Assembly: GCA_964017065.1 (NCBI GenBank)
Contig: OZ024790.1
Location: forward strand, 11,515,429 to 11,579,428
Length of the DNA: 64,000 bases
Origin: Haliclona indistincta
Taxonomy: Eukaryota; Porifera; Demospongiae; Haplosclerida; Chalinidae
Direction: 5' to 3'
In this document: piece after piece, positions 55,801-64,000 of the stretch
How the letters are laid out: every line of letters begins with the position of its first letter
Position numbering within the stretch: position 1 is the first letter of the stretch
Notes under the pieces: model-generated
Seen by the model: the letters and a program-made list of their open reading frames with translations, nothing else
Database searches by the model: none
What the model was told of the DNA's origin: nothing
Translations under genes and position numbers: made by a program

Positions 55801-58800
55801 ATTTTTTTGTTCTTTGTGTAACTACTCAATATTTGTCTTGAGGCCTTGTAGTGCGCTACAGCTGCTGGTTGTAAAAGTGCTTTTGTAAATCTCAGGGACT
55901 TTGTGGATTGCATGTAAAACATGGAATGTGGAATGGAATGGAACCGTGGAATGGAATGGAATGCCGCCATTATTGCGTGGTCTCGCACTTGAAACTACTA
56001 AACCCTAAACCCAAGACCATAAAAACCTTCGCCTAACAGCGCCCAGTATTCGCCTAACAGCGCCCAGTATTCGCCTGACAGCGCCCAGTATTCGCCTGAC
56101 AGCGCCCAGTATTCGCCTAACGTGCCAGAATAGTACTGGGCGCCGTTAGGTGCATACTGGGCACGTTAGGCGAATACTGGGCGCTGTTAGGCGAATACTG
56201 GGCGCTGTCAGGCGAATACTGGGCGCCCGGCTGTCAGGCGAATAGTGAATACTGGGCGCTGTTAGGCGAATACTGGGCGCTGTTAGGCGAAGGTTTTTAT
56301 GGTCTTGGGTTTAGGGTTTAGTAGTTTCAAGTGCGAGACCACGCAATAATGGCGGCGATTCCATTCCATTCCATTCCACCGTTCCATTCCATTCCACATT
56401 CCATGTTTTACCGACAATCGGACTTTGTGTACAGTCCTGGTTCATTTCCTCTCAAAAAGAAACAAGACTTGTTTTGTCTAAGTGGTTTCCCCATTGACCT
56501 CAGTGTGGGATTGCAGTCTCTAAAACAACTCATGGGCTGGTCCATTGGTCTTTTGATATGGGCTATACAGCGGTAGTATTGCATCTCTGAGGCTTAATTC
56601 CTGAATAGCTTTGTTGTGTCAGGCACTTAGAGATTATAAGTTCTTTCAGCTGTTGTAACAAATAGCTTCCTAGAGCTTCCTAGAGCACCTGAAACACTCA
56701 CTGATAGGTAAATTATAACTTGACTATGCTACAGCTGTGAAAAAATAACACAAAAATTCTATTTTCCATTCTTTAGGTTTCTCACCAACTGTTACTAAAC
56801 TCACTATGGTACCAGCTTCTGCTACTAGTATTAGTATCAGCTGGGGCGCTCCCTCCGGTCATGACTGTTATAAGATTGTTGGCTACAATATCACTTGTCG
56901 AAATCCTACTACCAGCAGAAAAATGATGTCTAACACAGCCACGACGCTGCCTGTGACTAACCTGAGTCCGAACACATCTTATCAATGCTCCGTGGAAGCT
57001 AAGATTCGCAACAAAGAAGGGATTCCTGTTGCTTTTGATGCATCACCTGCTGATATCGACAGCTATACTCTACCACTGCCTCCCAATCGGCCCTCTCGTC
57101 CTGAAGTGTCCTCGTCCACTCACAACAGCATCACTCTTGACCTGTTCCCTGTGGTTCCTTCTGTTTCTCTAGTACAGATCATAGTTGTCAGACTACCGAA
57201 TGACGACAATCCCAGAGGCTCTCCTGAGACACTTTATCCTAACAATGACAGGTTTTCTACCTACGATAAAGTCCATTCTTCCAGTGACGATTATAGACCT
57301 TACATCGCCGCTCAGTTGAATGCAAATGAGCTTGGAGCCACTTTTGTCATCGGGGAAGACACTGACAATAGAAAACGTTCTAATCACATTAGAAATGGTC
57401 ATCTGGCACCTTCTAGCTACTATACCTGTTTTCTTCGCGTGTATTCTTCGTGGGTAGGCGGGCAGACGTTCACCATTCATAATTCAAGTGTCTTCATGTT
57501 CCCTGTGATTCGTACTGCCCCAGGTGAATCTTCTCCCAGCTCTTTCAATGGCGCAGCTGTGGCTGTTCCTATCTTGTTCCTGATTTTGATTGCAGCTGCT
57601 ATTGGGATAGTGTTTGTCGCTATTTTATTTTTCAGGTTAGTATTACTCACCTTATCTCAATCTCTCTTTCTTTCCCTTTGTGATAAATGGCTACTATGCA
57701 TAGTCATAGTCCCATGTCTTTACTGTAAGGTGTAGGGTGACTGGCAGAGGTTCCTTACCTTGCTACAATATTTAACCCCTCTCTAGCTTGGTGTTTACTC
57801 AGTCCAGCTGCATATGTTCTCCAAAAGTTTACACAGCCATTATGCTATCCAGTTCTCATGTTCCCTAATTAGATTTGTTGTCTACAGCTGACCAGCGCAA
57901 CCCTAAAATAGCCTTTGACAACAATTGGTGAACTTGTTCAACACATGTACATCCCCCCGAGTTCCCTTGTGTGGTTTTTGCTTAATACTTCAACTTCTTT
58001 CTTTAGAAATCAGATGAGAAAAGGTGAACCAGATACTGGTCATGAGTACGAAACACCATTTGACTCAAAAGTGCAGGAGAGTCGGTAAACTATAATTTAT
58101 CATTATATGTTTATCCTTTGCTATAATGTTCTCGCAATTACATTATCAGTTTGCAAGAGGACTATGAGACACCATACTATTCGAATGTGCATGACAGACG
58201 GTAAACGATCGTATTTTGACTCTTTGCTGTTATTTTCACAATGACATTGTCAGTTTGCAAGAAGATTATGAGACTCCATTTGATGCAACAGTTCAAAGGC
58301 ATTGGTAAGCTGTACTTATCATTGACTGGCTATTTTCTATCGTTCGCATCAAATTGTCAGTTTACAAGGAGACTATGAAACACCTTTTGTTCCAACTGCA
58401 ATTCATTTAGGAACAGTAAAGCAACAACCAGGAAATCGGTAACTATTACATGTACAGTGGAACCCCTCTAATCCAGACACATAGAATCTATATATAATGT
58501 CCTGATTTCAGGGATCAAATGAGAACCATATACAGTGATCCCACACTAACACTAGGTGTCCTTATTTGAAGGGTTCCACTGTATACCATACACAGTCAAG
58601 ACGATTATTGATAACTATTATAATCTTAGTAATCCTGCTGAGTACGAAAGGCCTGTAAGTTCCAAAACTAATCTTGTTTCTTCACATAAAACGTAAGACA
58701 TAGCTATAGACAATAGTTGATATTGCATGTGTATACTTGTTTTGTTCACTGTAGAGAAAATGATATTGAAATGAAACCATGTCCAGCCTACAATGCCAAC

Positions 58801-59070
58801 AGACCTCAATCTATTATAGACACTACTGTTACTAGCACTGCCGCTGGTTACTATATGACTGTTGTAAGCAGTGATCATGGTAGTGAAGCTAGACATTGTA
58901 CCAGCACAACTCAACTACTGTTGCAAGAAAATATCAAAGCCTCAACCGAGGCAGAAACAATGCTGCCAAACTCTGTTGAGTATTCAACTGTCTCCACACC
59001 TGATTTTCGAAAGCGCAGTGCCACTGTCGAATCAACTGGTGAAGCTGTTTATGTAGAAGTTGGGAAGTGA
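52875..59070 (+). CDS. Ig/FN3 type I receptor C with YETP cassettes and ITIM-like tail (13 exons, 1125 aa)
   Basis: Exons: 52875-53283, 53336-53614, 53672-53983, 54077-54373, 54452-54724, 55069-55380, 56777-57635, 58007-58084, 58150-58200, 58254-58304, 58361-58438, 58630-58692, 58755-59070. A signal peptide (MIAAIAITICVLFDTSAS) is followed by five Ig-like exons (C-W-C frameworks in exons 1 and 3; exon 2 has Trp but appears to lack the first Cys), an FN3 exon, and a long fused exon holding further FN3 sequence plus the transmembrane helix (VAVPILFLILIAAAIGIVFV). Extracellular junctions are phase 1 and cytoplasmic ones phase 2. Cassettes carry EYETPF, DYETPY, DYETPF, DYETPF and EYERPV. The final exon has VEYSTV (58975-58992) and VYVEV (59047-59061). 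Its acceptor has moved about 10 nt from that in receptor B because the original AG became TG. The ligand is unknown; an immune or recognition receptor is plausible. Confidence 0.9.
55914..56411. repeat. 498-bp palindrome with internal 21-bp tandem repeats
   Basis: Starts gtaaaacatggaatgtgg and ends with its exact complement. The arms contain ggaat-type pentamers, 'cttgggtttagggtttag', and several 21-bp units (cgcctaacagcgcccagtat), which reverse about 56130. Noncoding; it lies in the 1.4-kb intron 6 of receptor C. Confidence 0.9.
58455..58581. mobile_element. Tc1-type MITE in a cytoplasmic-tail intron of receptor C
   Basis: The ends CAGTGGAACCCC and GGGTTCCACTG are flanked by TA on both sides. 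It is the positional equivalent of 46538-46688 in receptor B. Confidence 0.85.
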
Positions 59071-59298
59071 CAATCAATCTTGCTGAAATGACATGTTTTC
59101 TTTGTTATAATGTATTCGTCCTAAAAACATTGACACCTTGGGAAGCATTAGTATACTTTATTTAGAAATAGATTTGTAATGGAACGTTATTATGAACACC
59201 TTGATATGAAGTAGCATTAATATATTGTTGTGCATTAAAATTGATTTCTTCTGCGGCCTCTGCTAAAGTGCTTGTTATATACCGTCCATGAGCATTCA

Positions 59299-59616
59299 AT
59301 CTAGATCAATACTCTGAGAAATTGCAACTCGCTTTGCAAGAAGCACATGATAATGTGAGACAGGAAACAGACAGACAATTGCAACATCAAAAAGAGATCT
59401 ATGACAGGAAAGTTCATGGTCCTGCGTTGGAGAAGGGAGACATTGTGTGGTTGCACTCATCTGTGGTACCAAGAAACAAGTCGAAGAAGTTGCACCATCC
59501 CTGGACTGGTCCGTACGAGGTTGTCACCAAGCTGTCTGATGTAACCTACCGGATTCGTGACATTGACAAGAAAAGGATCAGGAGAGTTGTTCATTTTAAT
59601 CGTTTAAAGCGATGTC
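59299..59616 (+). pseudogene. Ty3/Gypsy integrase C-terminal fragment
   Basis: The frame reads NLDQYSEKLQLALQEAHDNV, then RKVHGPALEKGDIVWLHS, HPWTGPYEVV and VVHFNRLKRC. This is the GPY/F module that ends the integrase of Ty3/Gypsy LTR retrotransposons. No catalytic core, protease, RT or LTR is seen. It ends abruptly at the truncated end of the piggyBac gene on the opposite strand. Confidence 0.85.
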
Positions 59617-61098
59617 ATCAACAGGAGCTGATCGGCACGGTCAACACCACCCATGTACGTGTTGTACTCGACAATTGCAGCCGGCTTTTGCACTGTTTCG
59701 CGTCCACCAGGTGCATGTCTGTTACGTCTCTGCACGCCGACGTGACCAGGTTGGTGAATGGTTGTTAGTATCGTTACCTCTCTCTTATCTGACCACTTGA
59801 TTACTAGCATTGACTCATCCACATTCACTACTTTGGTTTCTCCTTTCTTGATAGGTGGCTTGATCGACTCGGAAATGCCTTTTCTGTTCAGACGCAGTGT
59901 GCCACATGCTCCAAAACCATTTGCACTCAAGTCAGCAAACAGTGCCGGGGAAGTGTAAAAGTTATCTGTGTAACAATGGTGTCCCCTGTTCTTCAATGGC
60001 TCGACAAGCTTCATTACCACAGCATGGGTCAATCCATTTTCCATGGATCCAAGGCTGTCATCTTTTCCTAATGAGATGAGGTATATAGTAAGGCACACAC
60101 ATAAAACATGAATGTAACTAACCAATGTAGAGGTGCCAGTTGTAAACATATCCAGTGTGTGCATCAGAGAGAACAAACGCCTTCAGCCCCCATTTTTTGG
60201 GTTTTTTCGGCATGTATTGGATAAATCCCAAACGCCCTTTATAGCTGATCATCGTCTCATCTACGGATATCTCTTTGTGTAGAGTATATTGCGCCTGGAT
60301 GGTGATCAGTGGTTCAAGAAAGGGTCGAATCTTGAACAGCGCATCATGACCTGGTTCTCCCTTCTTCTTGTACTTTGAGTTATCATTGATATGAAGAAAC
60401 TTCAGTATCATTGTGAACCGGTCTCGTTTCATCACCTGTAAGAACACATTGTACTAAGTATCAACTTCTATGTTATTATTGTTATTACTCTTTTACAGCT
60501 ACTTACTTTGCGGAACGTGTCACAGACATAAGGCCAGGACTTGCTCCAGTGAGACTCGATGGAGGGATATTTGATGAAGCCCATCACCAAGATCACAGCA
60601 ATGAATCGTAAAAGCTCTGGCACTGTAGGCTCTTGCTTCAACCACTGGCTTACTCGAGATTTGGTTGTGACGTTGTTGGAGCTTTTGTACTGCTCACTGT
60701 ATAACTTCGTTTGCTCTATGATATCCTCTAGCATCGCTTGGGTGACGAACCGGGAGAAGTAAGCAAACGGAGACTTGTCAGACTGAGTGGTAGCTATGCC
60801 TGGTTGGAGTACGTACTGCGGAATCTGACCACTGTCTCTCAAGGAAGCATCATCACCAGCAGCATTCTCTACATCCATTTCATTCATAACATCCATCTCA
60901 TTCATATCATTCTCAACATCCATGTCATCTCTCTCTGGACTCCTACTACTAGTCTCTTCATCCTCATCAATCCCCATCATCCCACTCTCTTCTAAGTAGC
61001 CATCAAACTCATCTTAATTCACTGCCTTCACTCAGTTCTTCATCATTCTCTAGCTCATCTAACACTTGTTCTACCGTAAGAATTGCTCTAGCAGCCAT
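59604..61098 (-). CDS. piggyBac transposase (PGBD4-like), truncated, with an N-terminal frameshift
   Basis: Cut-and-paste transposase of the piggyBac superfamily. Exons: 61098-60507, 60435-60123, 60067-59604. The start is MAARAILTVEQVLDELENDE; the frame then shifts near 61010 into DEFDGYLEESG. An acidic N-terminus follows, then the DDE_Tnp_1_7 core with all three catalytic aspartates visible: SVDETMISYKGR, YTDNFYTS and GGVDRADQ. The protein stops shortly after the third Asp, where homology ends at the Gypsy fragment, so the C-terminal part and its cysteine-rich domain are missing. The frameshift and truncation make it probably inactive, though the core looks young. It could be the source family for the TTAA-flanked MITEs at 3990 and 27120, but no matching termini were found around it. 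Confidence 0.87.
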
Positions 61099-61353
61099 AG
61101 CGACCGTAGGTTTGTATAATACCAGCTGCAACTAGTTTACAACACATTACGTCATTACAGCTACTTTGTTTATCACAAAACCACACATTTACACAATGAA
61201 AGCCACACATAGACAATCATTACCACAACTACAAAGAGGTAGTTTCCCTATGGTATACTTAATAATACACAAAGTGCAGTGGGTAAGTTGCGTGTACAAT
61301 GAAAAGGAGCGTTGCTGTGTATGCATATAAATATGCCGTACCCGCGCGCGGGC

Positions 61354-62132
61354 ATAAGGTAGGGCGGGGTAACTTGGAACAAAATTTATGTTCGCGTAAC
61401 TGCCGTGAAGAAGGAAATCGCTGGACTTCGGAAATTATGCTCACACAGTAGGTACACTTATAGCCGATCGTGGACATAAAGAATCTTGGAGCTACCTTTC
61501 GTCTGCTTTGCAACCGAAGCTCGATTGTAAAGTGGACTGAAAATTAGTGGGTGGGGTAACTTGGAACACCATCTCTTTTTGATCTTTCTGGCCGTTTGCG
61601 CAATGAAAGTGAGCGATGATCAAAGAAGGTGAACTCTGGTCGCCTCTAGCACCACTGCAAACGTGTGTCCGAAGCTTTTAGTGCAGTTTTGCAGACAAAA
61701 TTAAATATTTCCCGCGCGCAATCCGCGCCACATTGCGCGGCTAATTTGAAGACAGATGATTATAGCTAAAAACAATGTTTTCTTCACGAAACAAAGAAAC
61801 AGAACAGTCATAGTTACACAGGATGATCTCCTTCTGGTGTTCTACACTACTGTTAGTACTAGAGTCGCTAAAATTGAAATCCAGGAATTTTAGAGACGAG
61901 TTAGAAATTAGTTAGCCCGATTTTGCTGCTAGTCGGGTCCGTATCCCTCGTATAAAAACACTGCAAAGAAGAGAGAGGAGCGTTTATATATACAGGTTAG
62001 AAAGGACACTCATCTACCTTCTAACTGGACCATGCAAAGTTGCTACAGCGGCGACTGTTGGGAAGTACGAGGTCCAAGTTTGAATTTTGTTCCAAGTTAC
62101 CCCGTGTTCCAAGTTACCCCGCCTTACCTTAT
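61354..62132. mobile_element. 779-bp inverted-repeat element with subterminal GGGGTAACTTGGAAC repeats
   Basis: The left end ATAAGGTAGGGCGGGGTAAC pairs with the right end over about 27 bp (one mismatch). GGGGTAACTTGGAAC occurs twice near each end in inverted orientation (about 61366 and 61553; complements at about 62089 and 62106). The target duplication is unclear in AT-rich flanks. No transposase. Confidence 0.75.
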
Positions 62133-64000
62133 ATATATATCTGCCTATTGCGTCAAGAGAGTTAAGATAGCATTCTTACAAGCCTGAACAGACAAATCCA
62201 GTGTAACAGTGAAGATATGCTCGTTGTCTGCTGTGAACACTGCTAGTGGCAGCAGCACAGCCAGCACTCGCGTTCCAAGCCATTTGTACTAAGGTGCGCT
62301 TGCATTAGAATAATTACATACACGGGCGTGCGCGAGTAGGCGTAACCTAGTAACGGAGTTCAAACAGAATGATGGAATGGAGTCTGTTATGGACCAAAAA
62401 TCGCTGTTTTTCTGGAAATACTCGCTTCTTCCAGTGTTTTAGGCCTAAATAGATATCAGGTGCACTGATGGTCATAGGTAGCGTTGCTTCTGTGTAGGTT
62501 TAGTTGCGTTTGGTTCCCTCGCTACTGTGCTAGACTCTCTGAAGAATAGGAAAGAACGAGAGAAGAAGATGAACAAACGGGTGACCACGTGATCTCTGGT
62601 TTACCACCTTAGACCTGGTTTCTTTTGCTTCTAAAGGTCTCTTTGTAATCGCACAAATCGTGCAAGGAGCTTCAAAACGTTAGATACGCTTGAAACGCCC
62701 GTACGACGAAGATATGGTAGTGCCGTACTTAGTGCCTCCAGGCGAGACGCCATCTTGTCATGCCCATAGCAAGTGGCCTTATAGTCTTTATTAGTAGACT
62801 CATTGTAAGCGCTTACCACTTAGGATAGCCCCAAGGTAGTTAAAATACTCCTGATGTCGCCAACAGCCAAGATATACGTGAATTATTGCGTTTAGCCTAA
62901 GTGTAGCCGCCATCTTGTTTTCCGCTCAACCCTAAATATGCCACGTCTACCGCGTGGCATGATAATAATTATCTCTGTTTTTGTGTTCTGTTTTTTCTTT
63001 TTTGGATCACATTTGTATTAGCTTTGCTATTTTGTGGTTCCTTTGCTTTTGCAAAAAATATTATAGAAAAAAAAAAGACGTCATACTCGTGAAAATGTAT
63101 TAACAGCATTCAGTGACCTGGTCAGGCGTCCGCCTGTAACGTGATGTACGAGCTTTCTTCGTTAAAAAACTGTGGTTAACAAGTTACAGAGCTTAAATTA
63201 TGCTATTTACACAATCCAATCATCCACCTAACTAGAGATACTGTAAAAGCGAATACCAAGCCCACAGATTTTGTACGGTTGTGTTTACAAAAGTGGGACC
63301 AAAAAATGTCTTTAACCATCGCTGGTGCGAATCCAAAGCATCTAGAAGCTCAAAATGTATCTATTTACTCGCACCAGTACTTGAACTTTACAATAAACTA
63401 GGCAGAAACTGCAGCAGGCATCTCACGAAGTCCTGGATGTGTTTACAAACTTTCTTTTACATCGCCACGAACCCAAATTTTGCCTTGTCAACATGAAACG
63501 CGCCCGTTGTCTATAGCCAATAAAACCTTGATAGTCTTCGACTAGGAGACACTAGTAGTGAAGAAACGCGCTCCTTTCGTCCCAAGAGCAAGTGCTAAAG
63601 CGAGCAAGAGTTCATACAAAATCCGTATCTGCGCGTTCTTTGTGGTTGTTTGACAAAACGCGAAACGCGCATGGGTCCACCTCTTGCAATACATTTTGAT
63701 TGACAGTTTCTTATCCCGGTTACGTAGTATTAAACTATGATATGAATAATTCTCTTTGATGTAATGAGGTATCCAAATTCGCGTATTGACCTGTGCGTCG
63801 GCGGGTGTAAAAACATGGCGTCACCGCGCACTAGGCAGAAAACTATGCGCCGTTTATCAGGCTATTTGTATCTTCTGCGCCGTTTCGAGTAGCTTGCAGG
63901 TACAAGAGTGCTATTTTCTCTCCAGGTAAGTCGAAATCATAGTTTAAACCGGTTATAAACCTCGGTTTTCGGTGCATATGTGAATTTGGATTCCTCGGGC
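62133..64000. other. No convincing gene
   Basis: Several short frames exist. One at about 62751-62631 on the minus strand (from MASRLEALSTAL) and one at 63814-63891 on the plus strand (MASPRTRQKTMRRL..., stop after 25 codons) could be first exons, but no splice partner is visible. CpG-containing sequence at 63.8-64.0 kb could be the 5' region of a gene running off the window. Confidence 0.4.

Noticed and set aside
56000..56030. Interstitial telomere repeat (ccctaaaccc)
   Set aside because: Only one or two units, mirrored by the palindrome; not a tandem telomeric tract.

Overview
The window is eukaryotic genomic DNA from an early-branching animal, most likely a demosponge. The reasons are short GT-AG introns, densely packed intron-rich genes, Ig/FN3 receptors with tyrosine-motif tails beside a receptor tyrosine kinase, and a heavy load of short inverted-repeat transposons. 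The species call is an inference; no marker gene fixes it. All exon models below were read by eye from splice signals, phase continuity and protein similarity.

Layout. 0.8-23.1 kb (minus): an unrecognised gene built from three repeated four-exon modules, with introns filled by mobile DNA. These include MULE-like, piggyBac-like and foldback MITEs, a 5'-truncated LINE, a perfect 4 x 235-bp tandem repeat, a 7-unit minisatellite and a six-unit array of a ~0.5-kb element bounded by ATGCCTCGGTGG hairpins. 24.4-32.6 kb (plus): a tandem duplication of mitochondrial prolyl-tRNA synthetase (PARS2). The downstream copy is complete (12 exons, 452 aa). The upstream copy is a pseudogene with frameshifts, lost splice sites and three transposon insertions. 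33.5-36.8 kb: two divergently transcribed, related, secreted all-helical proteins of unknown function.

38.9-59.1 kb is a receptor neighbourhood. A receptor tyrosine kinase (minus, 14 exons, 840 aa) lies head-to-head with an Ig/FN3 type I receptor (plus, 19 exons, 1124 aa). Next come a degenerate FN3 remnant, a 5'-truncated aldonolactone-oxidase-like gene (minus), and a second Ig/FN3 receptor (13 exons, 1125 aa). The two receptors have diverged ectodomains but nearly identical cytoplasmic tails. Each tail is assembled from small, phase-2 symmetric cassette exons carrying a [ED]YETP motif, followed by a terminal exon with two ITIM-like V-x-Y-x-x-V motifs. This looks like a family of candidate immune or recognition receptors, with a possible kinase partner next door; that functional reading is inference.

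59.3-62.1 kb holds a Ty3/Gypsy integrase tail fragment fused to a truncated piggyBac transposase gene and another inverted-repeat element. I see no convincing gene from 62.1 to 64.0 kb.
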